Assembly: GCA_945913285.1 (NCBI GenBank)
Contig: CAMEDD010000009.1
Location: 1 to 64,000, forward strand
DNA length: 64,000 nucleotides
Reading direction: 5' to 3'
DNA from: Candidatus Sulfopaludibacter sp. SbA3
Lineage (GTDB): Bacteria; Pseudomonadota; Alphaproteobacteria; Caulobacterales; Hyphomonadaceae
Shown: positions 49,266 to 60,716 of the stretch, one piece after another
Numbering within the stretch: the first letter of the stretch is position 1
Layout: every line of letters begins with the position of its first letter
The notes under the pieces: generated by a model
Databases searched by the model: none
The model's input: the letters and a program-made list of their open reading frames with translations, nothing else
What the model was told of the DNA's origin: nothing
Position numbers and translations under genes: made by a program

Positions 49266-50645
49266 TCAACGCGCAAAGTCGAGAACGCGGGCCCGCACCG
49301 CGCCGAGGTCCGACGCCACACGCTCGAACACTTCGCCCTGCCCCTTCAGCGCTTCGCAGCGAACCGGAAGCGGCGCATCCTGCCCCGTGGCTGCGGCCAC
49401 CGTTTCAGGAAACTTCGATGCGGCAGCGGTGGCAAGCACCACCGTCGCAACGTCCCTGGCCGGCAGGCGGCGCGCGAGCGCGGTGCCAACCGCCGTGTGC
49501 GGACAGACCAGCCAGCCGGTTTCCTGCCGGAAGCGTTCCATTTCGGTCAGCGTGTCGCCATTGTTGATGGAGGCCGCCGAGAGGCCCGAGCAGGAGAGTT
49601 TCGTCGGCGCACCGTCCGGCAAAGCCGTATCGCCCGATTGCGCGTAGGCGGCATATGTGGCGCGCACGGCGCCTGCATCGCGGCCGGTGATTTCATAAAG
49701 CAGCCGCTCGAAATTCGACGGCACCGAGATATCCATCGCCGGGCTGGGCGTCGCCACAGCTGAGGTGCGCGTCATACGGCCCGCGCTGAACAGGCGCGCG
49801 AGCGCGTCGTTTTCGTTGACGGCGCACACGGCTTCGAAGCCGCCTGTCAGCAGTCCGCAGCGCGCCGCGACATAGCCCGCGAGCGCGTCGCCCATGTTGC
49901 CGCTCGGCACCACAAAGCGGATCGGCGCGCCGCGCAGCTGCGCCTGGCACGTCGCGTAGTAAACGCACTGGGCCGCGATGCGCGCCCAGTTGATCGAGTT
50001 TACGCCGGAGAGATTGACCGTGCGCGAAAAGCCAGTGTCCGCAAACAGCGACTTCACGATGGACTGCGCATCATCAAAGTCGCCATCGGTGGCGATGTTG
50101 AGGATGTTCGCCGCGCCCGTCGTCGTCATGAAGAGGCGCTGCACGGGTGAGACGCGCTCATGCGGATGCAGGATCACGAGACGCGATTGCCGGGCGCCGG
50201 CAAACGCCGCTGCGGCCGCGCCGCCGGTATCGCCGGACGTGGCGCAGACAATGGTGAGCATGTCGCCGGATTTGGCCAGCAGGTAGTCGTAGAGCTTCGC
50301 GATCAGCTGCATCGCGACGTCCTTGAACGCCAGCGTCGGCCCGTGGTGCAATTCCATCAGCCATGTGCCGGCGCCCCATTGGGTCAGCGGCGCGACCGCC
50401 TGGTGCGCGAAGCTCGCATAGGCGCCCCGGCAAATGGACTGCATGTCGCTCGCCGGGACCGCGTCGCCGGCGAAGGCCGAAAGGACACGCGCTGCAACCT
50501 CGGCATAGGGCTCGCCGGGGCGAGCCGGTTCGATCCGCGGCCAGTCTTTCGGAACGTAGAGCCCGCCATCGGGCGCAAGGCCGGCAAGGCAGGCTTCGGC
50601 AAAGCCGGTTTCCGGCGCGAGGCCCCTTGTGGAGATATATTTCAC
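49266..50645 (-). CDS. thrC: Threonine synthase
   Basis: The 459-residue PLP enzyme converts O-phosphohomoserine to threonine. The PLP lysine is K108 in GPTLAFKDVAMQL. The start KYISTRGLAPETGFAEACLAGLAPDGGLYVP and the motifs CATSGDTGGAA and VPSGNMGDALAGY are family hallmarks. The GTG start at 50645 overlaps the SURF1 stop; longer frames lie within SURF1. Being downstream of the oxidase assembly gene is a common alphaproteobacterial arrangement. Confidence 0.95.
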   Translation of the reverse strand: MKYISTRGLAPETGFAEACLAGLAPDGGLYVPKDWPRIEPARPGEPYAEVAARVLSAFAGDAVPASDMQSICRGAYASFAHQAVAPLTQWGAGTWLMELHHGPTLAFKDVAMQLIAKLYDYLLAKSGDMLTIVCATSGDTGGAAAAAFAGARQSRLVILHPHERVSPVQRLFMTTTGAANILNIATDGDFDDAQSIVKSLFADTGFSRTVNLSGVNSINWARIAAQCVYYATCQAQLRGAPIRFVVPSGNMGDALAGYVAARCGLLTGGFEAVCAVNENDALARLFSAGRMTRTSAVATPSPAMDISVPSNFERLLYEITGRDAGAVRATYAAYAQSGDTALPDGAPTKLSCSGLSAASINNGDTLTEMERFRQETGWLVCPHTAVGTALARRLPARDVATVVLATAAASKFPETVAAATGQDAPLPVRCEALKGQGEVFERVASDLGAVRARVLDFAR

Positions 50646-51325
50646 GGGTTCTGCGTTCCCCTGAAGCGGAGCCGTCCGCGCTGATGATGCAGCGCCAGAT
50701 ACACACCGATCAGCCCGATGGCGAGGCCCCACCATGTCAGCGCATAGCCAAAATGCCGTTCCGGCGTCAGCCGCGACTCCAGTTCCGGCTGCACAAACGG
50801 GTTGTTCACCGGCTCGGGCGATGCGCCATCGGTGCGCACCAGCGTTTCCGGCTCGAAGACGCGCGGGTCGGTCTTGGCGGCCAGGTCACGAGGCAGGGTC
50901 TTCGCCAGCTCCGCCGGGTCAAAAGCCGAGAACTTTCCTGCCGCCGGATCATCCGGCGTCGAGAAAGCGTTGCGGTGGCTGGCCTCGTGCCAGATGCCGC
51001 GCGCGGTAAAGGCCTGAGGCGCCTCGAGGGCTGAAGGCGGCGGGGCGTCCATGCTGTAATGGATGGTCTGCGGGACGAAGACGGCCGTCTCGCCGAGGTC
51101 CACGAGCACCGCATCCCGCCAGGCCGCGTCGGCGCCGGTGAGTGTATAGACCTGCCGCACAGTTCCCGGCACCCGTGTGCCCGAGACGGTTGTCCAGGCG
51201 GGCTCCTCCCCCGCGGCCGCCAGCCTGGCCTCATACTTCGCCCATTGCCAGTTGCCGAACATGACAAGGATGACGACCGAGATCGCCGCAAACAGCGTCA
51301 GCAGGGGATAAGGCTTGAAGGTCAT
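50642..51325 (-). CDS. SURF1 family oxidase assembly protein
   Basis: The 227-residue protein has an N-terminal transmembrane helix (LLTLFAAISVVILVMFGNWQW), a central periplasmic domain and a C-terminal helix (HFGYALTWWGLAIGLIGVYLAL), the SURF1 topology. The segments GNWQWAKYEARL and YALTWWGLAIG match the conserved ends. It assists heme a insertion or subunit I maturation in aa3 oxidases. A terminator separates it from coxC, so thrC expression may depend partly on a local promoter. Confidence 0.9.
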   Translation of the reverse strand: MTFKPYPLLTLFAAISVVILVMFGNWQWAKYEARLAAAGEEPAWTTVSGTRVPGTVRQVYTLTGADAAWRDAVLVDLGETAVFVPQTIHYSMDAPPPSALEAPQAFTARGIWHEASHRNAFSTPDDPAAGKFSAFDPAELAKTLPRDLAAKTDPRVFEPETLVRTDGASPEPVNNPFVQPELESRLTPERHFGYALTWWGLAIGLIGVYLALHHQRGRLRFRGTQNP

Positions 51326-51346
51326 CGGGCCAGTCCTTCCAGACAG

Positions 51347-51384
51347 TGAAAAGCCCGCCGGGAGCGTGTCGCACCGGCGGGCTT
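51347..51384 (-). terminator. Terminator after coxC
   Basis: AAGCCCGCCGG (51351-51361) and CCGGCGGGCTT (51374-51384) form an 11-bp stem with a 12-nt loop. On the minus strand it is followed by TTTTCAC. It lies 29 bp after the coxC stop. Confidence 0.75.
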
Positions 51385-51412
51385 CGATTTCAGCAACGGT
51401 GCATGGACCGCC

Positions 51413-52291
51413 TTACTTGCCCGCTTCGAATACAAGGTAGGGCGTGACGTAAACGAAGGCGAAGAGGAAGAGCCACACCACGTCCACGAAGTGCCAGTAC
51501 CAGGCCGCGAATTCGAAGCCGAGGTGCTTCTTCGGGGTCAGGTTGCCGGCATACATCCGGATCAGGCAGACGATCAGGAAGATCGTACCGATGACGACGT
51601 GGGCGCCGTGGAAGCCCGTCGCCATGAAGAAGGCCGAGCCGTAGAGCGTGCCGTCAAAGGTGAAACCGGCATGGCTGTATTCGAGCACTTGAAGCGCGGT
51701 GAACAGCATACCCAAAAGGATCGTGATGAAGAGGCCGAGCTTGGCGCTCTTCATGTCGCCGTGCTGCAGCGCATGGTGCGCCCAGGTCACCGTCGTGCCG
51801 GAGAGCAGCAGGACCAGCGTGTTCATCAGCGGCAGGTGGAACGGATCAAACGTGGTCACGTCCGCCGGCGGGAACTGCTTGAAGCGCTCGAGGCCCTCCT
51901 GAAAGATCGGATTGGCCGCGTCCCAGGTGTTGCCCACGCGCGCATCGGAGAAGATCGAAAACTCGAAGAAGCCCCAGAACCAGGCCACGAAGAACATGAT
52001 TTCAGACGCGATGAAGAGGATCATGCCATAGCGCAGGCCGATCTCGACGACTGGGGTATGATCGCCCGTGCGGCCTTCCTTGACCACCTGCGCCCACCAG
52101 CCGAACATGACCCAGAAGACCATCGCGAAGCCGAGCGCCATCACCCACCAGGTGCCTTCGGCGAGGCCGAACAGGCCCTTCATGTAAACCACGGCGCCTA
52201 TGGCCAGCGTCAACACTGCCATCGAGCCGATCAGAGGCCAGGGCGACGGGTTGACGAGGTGGTAGTCGTGTTGGACGTCGCTGCCAGACAT
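51413..52291 (-). CDS. coxC: Cytochrome c oxidase subunit III
   Basis: The 292-residue subunit has seven predicted membrane helices and the subunit III signatures HDYHLVNPSPWPLIGS, FWGFFEFSIF, VTWAHHALQHGD and the C-terminal AWYWHFVDVVWLFLFAFVYV. It stabilises the catalytic core of the aa3 oxidase. ATG 52291 is chosen over 52300 because it fits the family N-terminus. It is the last oxidase subunit gene of the cluster. Confidence 0.95.
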   Translation of the reverse strand: MSGSDVQHDYHLVNPSPWPLIGSMAVLTLAIGAVVYMKGLFGLAEGTWWVMALGFAMVFWVMFGWWAQVVKEGRTGDHTPVVEIGLRYGMILFIASEIMFFVAWFWGFFEFSIFSDARVGNTWDAANPIFQEGLERFKQFPPADVTTFDPFHLPLMNTLVLLLSGTTVTWAHHALQHGDMKSAKLGLFITILLGMLFTALQVLEYSHAGFTFDGTLYGSAFFMATGFHGAHVVIGTIFLIVCLIRMYAGNLTPKKHLGFEFAAWYWHFVDVVWLFLFAFVYVTPYLVFEAGK

Positions 52292-52365
52292 GAGAGTCAA
52301 ATCCCCTATGGAATCCCTGAACCTTGGGGCTGTTTAACGTGCGCCCCAGCCACGTTGCAACCGAT

Positions 52366-52947
52366 TCAGCCGGGTGCTGCCGAATTCGCCGCACCCTCGG
52401 CCACATCCTCTTCGGCCGGGCCTGAATACGACGAACTGTCAAAGAAAGTGTAGCTGAGCGTGATGGTCTCTATCTGCCCGGCCAGGCGGTCTGCCACCAG
52501 GTCCGGCGAGATGAAGTAGACGACGGGCAGCTTGCGCGTCTCGCCCGGCGCAATCACACGCTCGGAAAAGCAGAAACATTCCAGCTTGTTGAAGTAGGGC
52601 CCGGCCATGTGGGGGGTCACGTTATAGCTCGCGATAACGCGCACTTCCTGCTGCGTCGGGTTCGCGACTTCGTAGAAGGCCAGCCCGTGCTGGCCGATCT
52701 GTACGGTCTGGGTCGTCTGCAGCGGCCGGAACACGAGCGGCACATCTGCCACGTTGGCATCAAACCGGACTTCAATGGTCTGGGCGAGGATCTCGGACGG
52801 GCCTTCGGTTGCGATCCGCGTCGTGCCGCCAAAACCGGTCACCTTGCAGAAGGTGTCGTAGAGGGGGTCGGCTGCGAAGGCGAGGCCGAGCATGCCCGCC
52901 ACGCCGGCCGCCGCAATCCCTGCAATCGTGTTGTTTGACAGGGCCAT
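52366..52947 (-). CDS. ctaG: Cytochrome c oxidase assembly protein CtaG (Cox11)
   Basis: The 193-residue protein has one N-terminal membrane helix (AGIAAAGVAGMLGLAFA) followed by VTGFGGTTRIA and a periplasmic beta domain with the copper-binding CFCFSE motif (FNKLECFCFSERV). It delivers copper to the CuB site of subunit I. The ATG overlaps the preceding small gene's stop by one base. The C-terminal acidic tail (GPAEEDVAEGAANS) is typical of alphaproteobacteria. Confidence 0.94.
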   Translation of the reverse strand: MALSNNTIAGIAAAGVAGMLGLAFAADPLYDTFCKVTGFGGTTRIATEGPSEILAQTIEVRFDANVADVPLVFRPLQTTQTVQIGQHGLAFYEVANPTQQEVRVIASYNVTPHMAGPYFNKLECFCFSERVIAPGETRKLPVVYFISPDLVADRLAGQIETITLSYTFFDSSSYSGPAEEDVAEGAANSAAPG

Positions 52948-53117
52948 CACATGCGATCCGATACGCCGGCCGCCGTGTTGAGGCGAATGAAGGTCATGAC
53001 CATCACAAGCAGCACGAAACCGGCAAGCGCCAGGCCGAGCCACAGGTTTCGCCTGTTGCGGGCCCTGATGGCCTCGCCTTCGAGTTGCGGCACAACGGGA
53101 TCCGGCGTTTCGGGCAT
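52947..53117 (-). CDS. Small oxidase-cluster membrane protein (CoxF-like), 56 residues
   Basis: A short frame starts at ATG 53117, 1 bp beyond the ctaB stop, and ends with TGA overlapping the ctaG start (TGATG). The product reads PETPDPVVPQLEGEAIRARN, a basic turn (RRNLW), one membrane helix (LGLALAGFVLLVMVMTFIRL) and a polar end. A small single-helix protein between ctaB and ctaG is a known feature of alphaproteobacterial oxidase clusters. The tight coupling on both sides supports translation. Its role in assembly is presumed. Confidence 0.82.
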   Translation of the reverse strand: MPETPDPVVPQLEGEAIRARNRRNLWLGLALAGFVLLVMVMTFIRLNTAAGVSDRM

Positions 53118-53118
53118 G

Positions 53119-54072
53119 TCAGGCGCCTACCAATGGAAAGTGAAGCCCGGCCGCATGCTCGAGGAGGACGGCGCCGAACAGGGCGAACAGATAGAAGATC
53201 GAGAACACGAACGTGTTCTTGGCGAGCTTCATGTCGGCGCCTTCCGCGTCCGGACCGCCGGCTTTCGAGCGCGACAGGCCAACAGCGTAGGCAATGAATG
53301 TCGCGCCGAGCCCCAGCGCCGCGGCGCCGTAGATCCAGCCGCCAAGGCCAGTGGCGAGCGGCAGCAGTGAAACCGGCATCAGCACCAGCGTGTAGATCAG
53401 GATCTGCGTGCGCGTGACCTTCGCGCCGTGCGTGACCGGCAGCATCGGCACCGACACCTTGGCGTATTCCTTGTGCGCCAGGAGCGACAGCGCCCAGAAG
53501 TGCGGCGGCGTCCAGAAAAAGATGATCGCGAACAGTATCCAGGCATCGAGCGGCATGTTGCCGGTGACGGCGGCCCAACCGATGACCGGCGGGAATGCCC
53601 CTGCCCCGCCGCCGATGACGATATTCTGCGACGTCGCCCGCTTGAGCCACATTGTGTAGATGACGCCGTAATAGAAGATCGAGAAGGCGAGCAGCGCCGC
53701 GGCGAGCCAGTTCGACGCCAGCCACATCAGCATCACCGACACGCCGGACACGATCAGTCCAAGCGCCAGCGCCTCATCACGCGGCACAGCGCCCGAAGGG
53801 ATCGGGCGAGTGGACGTCCGGGACATCACAGCGTCGATGTCAGAATCATACCACATGTTGATGGCGCCGGCGGCGCCCGAGCCGAGCGCAACGGCGAGCG
53901 TCGCAATGGCGGCCATCACGGGGTGCATAGAAACGCCGGTCATGCTCGACGCAGCGACCAGTCCCGCAAACCCTGTGAACACCACCAGCATCATGATGCG
54001 CGGCTTCATCAGGTTCAGGTAGTCCACCGCGGTGGCGTACCGTTTCTGCGGGACAAGAAGGGCGTCGGTCAT
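53119..54072 (-). CDS. ctaB: Protoheme IX farnesyltransferase (heme O synthase)
   Basis: The 317-residue UbiA-superfamily enzyme adds a farnesyl group to heme b to make heme O, the precursor of heme A. The first aspartate motif is NMWYDSDIDAVMSRTSTRP, and the second conserved region is HKEYAKVSVPMLPVTHG. About nine membrane helices are visible. It lies between coxA and the small CoxF-like gene on the same strand. Confidence 0.96.
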   Translation of the reverse strand: MTDALLVPQKRYATAVDYLNLMKPRIMMLVVFTGFAGLVAASSMTGVSMHPVMAAIATLAVALGSGAAGAINMWYDSDIDAVMSRTSTRPIPSGAVPRDEALALGLIVSGVSVMLMWLASNWLAAALLAFSIFYYGVIYTMWLKRATSQNIVIGGGAGAFPPVIGWAAVTGNMPLDAWILFAIIFFWTPPHFWALSLLAHKEYAKVSVPMLPVTHGAKVTRTQILIYTLVLMPVSLLPLATGLGGWIYGAAALGLGATFIAYAVGLSRSKAGGPDAEGADMKLAKNTFVFSIFYLFALFGAVLLEHAAGLHFPLVGA

Positions 54073-54152
54073 AAGGGGTACATCTCAGGTTTCTGTTGGC
54101 GAAACGGCCCGCACGCCTTGCGCGTGAGGGCCGCCCCGAAGTCTGGTCTTGT

Positions 54153-54174
54153 CCGGCCCGGAGCGGCGGGCCGG
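54153..54174 (-). terminator. GC-rich hairpin between coxA and ctaB
   Basis: CCGGCCCG (54153-54160) and CGGGCCGG (54167-54174) form an 8-bp stem with a 6-nt loop, 8 bp after the coxA stop. There is no T-tract, so it may attenuate or stabilise mRNA rather than terminate fully, adjusting the ratio of subunits to assembly factors (inference). Confidence 0.45.
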
Positions 54175-54181
54175 GGGGAGG

Positions 54182-56901
<2,720 letters not shown>

Positions 56902-57082
56902 GTTAAAAAACCTCGGTAGCGTTTCAGGCACAGGCCCGGATTTGGGAGCTTGGATTCGCAAACTTTCTATACCAGCCCCGGCCTTAACCCCAGACCCTTG
57001 CGCGCTCAAAATTGTCGCAGCGCATCGCCGCACGCGCGAATTCGTGTTATCTCCTCAGCCATAGAAATACAGGGAGTAAAGC

Positions 57083-57634
57083 ATGTTCCGGGTCTTCGCT
57101 CTTGCAGCGTGTGCTGCCATCTTCGCCCCACTCGCCAGCGCCCAGGTGACCGTCATCGGCGGCGGGATGGCCCGCGATTGCTACGATGCCGCGAAATACG
57201 GCCTCACCCAGCCCTCCGATGCAGAAGAAATCTGCACCCGCGCCCTGCAGCTGGAGACGCTGAACGTCTCCAACAAGGCAGCCACGTACACGAATCGCGG
57301 CGTGCTCCGGATGCGTCAGGGCGATTATGATACGGCCCTCAGCGATTATGCGGTGGCCAAGCGCATGCGGCCAGAAACCGGCGCCACCTGGCTGAACGAA
57401 GGCGCCGCCCTGATCTTCAAGAAAGACTATCCCGCCGCCCTCGCCTCGCTGGAAAAGGCGATCGAGCTGAATTCCGAGGACCTCTACGCCGCCTATTATA
57501 ACCGGGCGATTGCCCGTGAGAGCACGGGCGACATCCAGGGCGCCTATTATGATTTCGTGAAATCGAAAGAGCTGAACCCGGAGTTCCCGCAGACCGACCG
57601 CCAGCTTGCCCGGTTCAGCGTCACCACGAATTGA
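57083..57634 (+). CDS. Exported TPR-repeat protein
   Basis: The 183-residue protein has a signal peptide (FRVFALAACAAIFAPLASAQ) and three TPR-like repeats (AATYTNRGVLRMRQGDYDTAL, ATWLNEGAALIFKKDYPAAL, YAAYYNRAIARESTGDIQGAY). Such periplasmic repeat proteins mediate protein contacts; no partner is evident. A GGGAGTAAAGC site precedes ATG 57083. It is divergent from coxB and 46 bp before tldD. Confidence 0.85.
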   Translation: MFRVFALAACAAIFAPLASAQVTVIGGGMARDCYDAAKYGLTQPSDAEEICTRALQLETLNVSNKAATYTNRGVLRMRQGDYDTALSDYAVAKRMRPETGATWLNEGAALIFKKDYPAALASLEKAIELNSEDLYAAYYNRAIARESTGDIQGAYYDFVKSKELNPEFPQTDRQLARFSVTTN

Positions 57635-57680
57635 CATAACACCGCTTGCCCAAGACCGGCGCGCGCCGCATCTTGCAGGG

Positions 57681-59084
57681 ATGACCGACACATCCCTGCC
57701 CTTTGACGTGACCGACGCCCTGCCGCTGCTGTCCGATGCAGCCCGGGGCGCGGATGATGCCGACCTCTACATCGAGCGGTCTCGCTCGGAGAGTTTCGTA
57801 TTCGATGACGGACGACTTAAATCCGCAGCCTACGACACCGATCAGGGTTTCGGCCTGCGGGTCGTCGCGGGCGAAGCCCAGGGCGCCGGCTATGCCTCGC
57901 AGCTGACGCTGGACGCCATCCGCCGCGCCGCCGGCACGGCCGCCCAGGCCAAGCGCGGCTATGCGGGCACGCTCGCCGCTGGTCCGCAGCCCACCAACCG
58001 CCGCCTCTATGCCCCGATTGATCCCACCCTGAACCCGGGCTTCACCGACAAGACGAGCCTGCTCGCCGAGATCGACGCGTTCGCCCGCGCCGCCGATCCG
58101 CGCGTCGTCCAGGTCTCAGTCTCGCTGTCCGGCAGCCACACCGAAGTGGATATCCTGCGCCCGGACGGCGCCCATTTCCATGATGTTCGCCCCCTCGTCC
58201 GCCTCAACGTCTCGGTGACGATGGAAGAAAACGGCCGCCGCGAATCCGCGGGCTCCGGCGCCGGTGGCCGCGCGGCCTACGAGGAATGGATCCAGCCGGA
58301 CCGCTGGCAGGCAATGGTGCGCCGCGCGATCCGCAAGGCCGAAGTAAATTTGCAATCGATCCCCGCCCCCGCCGGCGAGATGGAAGTCGTGCTCGGCCCC
58401 GGCTGGCCCGCAGTGCTGCTGCACGAGGCGGTCGGCCACGGCCTTGAGGGCGACTTCAACCGCAAGGGCACCAGCGTCTATGCCGGCCGCATCGGCGAAC
58501 AGGTCGCCGCCAAGGGCGTCACCGTCATCGATGACGGCTCCATCGAGGCGCGCCGCGGCTCGCTCTCCTTTGACGACGAAGGCACACCCACCCAACGCAC
58601 CGTGCTGATCGAGGACGGCATCCTCAAGGGTTACATGCAGGACCGCATGAACGCCCGCCTGATGGGCATGGAGCCCACCGGCAATGGCCGCCGCGAAAGC
58701 TACGAATCGCAGACCATGCCGCGGATGACCAACACCGTGATGCTCGGCGCAGACCGCGACCCGAACGAAATCGTTGCCTCGATCAAGCGCGGCCTCTGGG
58801 CCGTCGATTTCGGCGGCGGCCAGGTCGACATCACGTCCGGCAATTTCGTTTTCCAGTGCACAGAGGCCTATCTCGTCGAGAACGGAAAGATCGTTGCCCC
58901 CGTCAAGAACGCCACGCTGATCGGTCATGGTCCGACGGTGCTGTCGGACGTCACGATGATCGGCAATGATTTCGCGATGGATGACGGCGTCGGCGTTTGC
59001 GGCAAGGCGGGCCAGTCCGTCCCGGTCGGCGTCGGACAGCCAACGCTCAAAGTCGGGTCACTGACAGTCGGCGGCGCAGGTTAA
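57681..59084 (+). CDS. tldD: Metalloprotease TldD
   Basis: The 467-residue protein has the TldD/PmbA fold with the metal motif HEAVGHGLEGD and the conserved regions ERSRSESFVFDDGRLKSAAY, MPRMTNTVMLGADRDP and GNFVFQCTEAYLVENGKI. With TldE/PmbA it forms a heterodimeric protease acting on unfolded peptides and peptide precursors; no PmbA gene is in the window. ATG 57681 gives the family start. The frame upstream overlaps the TPR gene. Confidence 0.95.
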   Translation: MTDTSLPFDVTDALPLLSDAARGADDADLYIERSRSESFVFDDGRLKSAAYDTDQGFGLRVVAGEAQGAGYASQLTLDAIRRAAGTAAQAKRGYAGTLAAGPQPTNRRLYAPIDPTLNPGFTDKTSLLAEIDAFARAADPRVVQVSVSLSGSHTEVDILRPDGAHFHDVRPLVRLNVSVTMEENGRRESAGSGAGGRAAYEEWIQPDRWQAMVRRAIRKAEVNLQSIPAPAGEMEVVLGPGWPAVLLHEAVGHGLEGDFNRKGTSVYAGRIGEQVAAKGVTVIDDGSIEARRGSLSFDDEGTPTQRTVLIEDGILKGYMQDRMNARLMGMEPTGNGRRESYESQTMPRMTNTVMLGADRDPNEIVASIKRGLWAVDFGGGQVDITSGNFVFQCTEAYLVENGKIVAPVKNATLIGHGPTVLSDVTMIGNDFAMDDGVGVCGKAGQSVPVGVGQPTLKVGSLTVGGAG

Positions 59085-59153
59085 GCCGCTGAGACCCTTG
59101 GCGGTGTGCTGACGCAGCGTTACACACGCGTGTCAGAGCCTGGGGCAGAAGAC

Positions 59154-60269
59154 ATGAGCAGTGAACTCGAAGCGGGCGGCGCGCTGATTACCGCGGGCCT
59201 CGCCTCCAAGGCGATCCAGGACAGCGAAGGCCGCGGGCACGGCGAACCTGGCCCCTGCATCAACTGCGGCGCGGTGATAACGGGCAAGTTCTGCGGCAAT
59301 TGCGGCCAGCCCGCCCATATCCATCGCTCACTCCTGCATCTCGCCGAAGAAGCGCTGCACGGCATCCTCCATTTCGACGGACGGATATGGCGGACCCTGC
59401 CGAAGCTCGCCTTGCGGCCCGGCACGCTGACGCACGATTACATCGTCGGCCGCCGCGCCCGGTATGTCTCGCCGCTCGCGGCTTTCCTGTTCACCATCTT
59501 CCTGATGTTCTTCGTCTTCTCGCTGACCGGCGGACCGAACGTCGCAAGCAATCCAGACCCTGGCCTTGCCGGCGAAATTATCCGCGACGTCAATGCGGAC
59601 CTCGCCGACGAAGGCATAGCCGTCCGCGTTCCGGAAACCGGCGCACCTGCCGAGGCAGCCCCGGCCCAGCAAGCCGAAGAGCCGGTATCCGGACCGCCGG
59701 CTGGCGAAGGCGGCATCGAGGCGGCGGCAAGTGTTGGCGCGGACGGCGTGATCTATCATGCGCAGACGGATGGCACCTGGCAGGAGGCCTGGACCAGGGC
59801 CGTCGAAGACGGGCACGTCAATATCGGCATCGGGGATGCGGCCCAGAAGGAAAAGATCAGGAAGAAGCTGAAGAACCCGGATCTCCTGCTCTACAAGTTC
59901 GAGAACACGGCCTACAAATTCTCCTTCCTGCTCGTGCCGATCTCCCTGCCTTTCCTGGCGCTGCTGTTCTTCTGGAAGAAGGGCGTGACGCTCTTCGATC
60001 ACGGCGTGTTCCTGCTTTACTCGCTGACCTTTGCCTCCTTGCTGTTCGTGGTGATGGCCCTGCTGGTCAAATTGCCGGGCAACCGGATTGATGGTCTGGC
60101 GGGCGCGCTCGTCTATGCCATGCCCGTGCATATGTTCTTCCAGTTGAAAGGCGCCTATGTGCTGGGGTGGTTCTCGGCGCTCTGGCGGACGTTTTTCCTG
60201 CTCGTGGCGGCGATCCTCAGCCTCGCGTTCTTCGCCCTGTTCATCATCTTCTTCGGATTGCTGGGCTGA
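59154..60269 (+). CDS. DUF3667 membrane protein with zinc ribbon
   Basis: From ATG 59154 the product has 371 residues. A zinc ribbon (C35, C38, C47, C50; CINCGAVITGKFCGNCGQ) is followed by a DUF3667 segment (HLAEEALHGILHFDGRIWRTLPKLALRPGTLTHDYIVGRRARYVSPLA). A first helix, a long hydrophilic Ala/Glu-rich loop (about 130-250) and three C-terminal helices follow. The function is unknown. A glutamine-rich acidic stretch in the loop is not shared with shorter relatives. Confidence 0.85.
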   Translation: MSSELEAGGALITAGLASKAIQDSEGRGHGEPGPCINCGAVITGKFCGNCGQPAHIHRSLLHLAEEALHGILHFDGRIWRTLPKLALRPGTLTHDYIVGRRARYVSPLAAFLFTIFLMFFVFSLTGGPNVASNPDPGLAGEIIRDVNADLADEGIAVRVPETGAPAEAAPAQQAEEPVSGPPAGEGGIEAAASVGADGVIYHAQTDGTWQEAWTRAVEDGHVNIGIGDAAQKEKIRKKLKNPDLLLYKFENTAYKFSFLLVPISLPFLALLFFWKKGVTLFDHGVFLLYSLTFASLLFVVMALLVKLPGNRIDGLAGALVYAMPVHMFFQLKGAYVLGWFSALWRTFFLLVAAILSLAFFALFIIFFGLLG

Positions 60270-60289
60270 CACCCTGAAGGGATAGGGTC

Positions 60290-60697
60290 ATGAACTTCCG
60301 TTCCCTTGTCGCGGCGATGTTTGCCCTTAGCGGCGCGGGACATGCCGTCGCACAGGACCTGTCAGCGCAAACCGCTCACCGGTATTCCGTACCGGGCAAA
60401 GTGCTCATGGTGGATGTGCGCCGGCCGGAGGAGTGGGCAGAGACGGGCGTTGCGCCGGGCGCTGCGCTGATCACCCTTCAGGATACGGACTTTCTGGACC
60501 GCCTCGCCGCCGCGGCGGGCGGCAACAAGGAGGCTGCCATTGCGTTTATCTGCCGCTCCGGCGTGCGGTCTGCCGTAGCCACCGGGAAAGCGCGCGCCGC
60601 AGGCTACACCAACGTCTACAATATCACCGGCGGCATGAGCATGGCAGGCGGCTGGATAGACGCTGGATTGCCGTTGGTGGCCGCCGGATCGAAGTGA
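60290..60697 (+). CDS. Periplasmic rhodanese-like protein
   Basis: The 135-residue protein has a signal peptide (SLVAAMFALSGAGHAVAQ) and one rhodanese domain (VLMVDVRRPEEWAETG, FICRSGVRSAVATGKAR) with the catalytic cysteine C88 in a six-residue CRSGVR loop. The substrate is unknown; a thiol or sulfur carrier role in the periplasm is plausible. It lies 20 bp after DUF3667 on the same strand. Confidence 0.9.
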   Translation: MNFRSLVAAMFALSGAGHAVAQDLSAQTAHRYSVPGKVLMVDVRRPEEWAETGVAPGAALITLQDTDFLDRLAAAAGGNKEAAIAFICRSGVRSAVATGKARAAGYTNVYNITGGMSMAGGWIDAGLPLVAAGSK

Positions 60698-60716
60698 TCC
60701 AGCGGCTACGCAGAAA

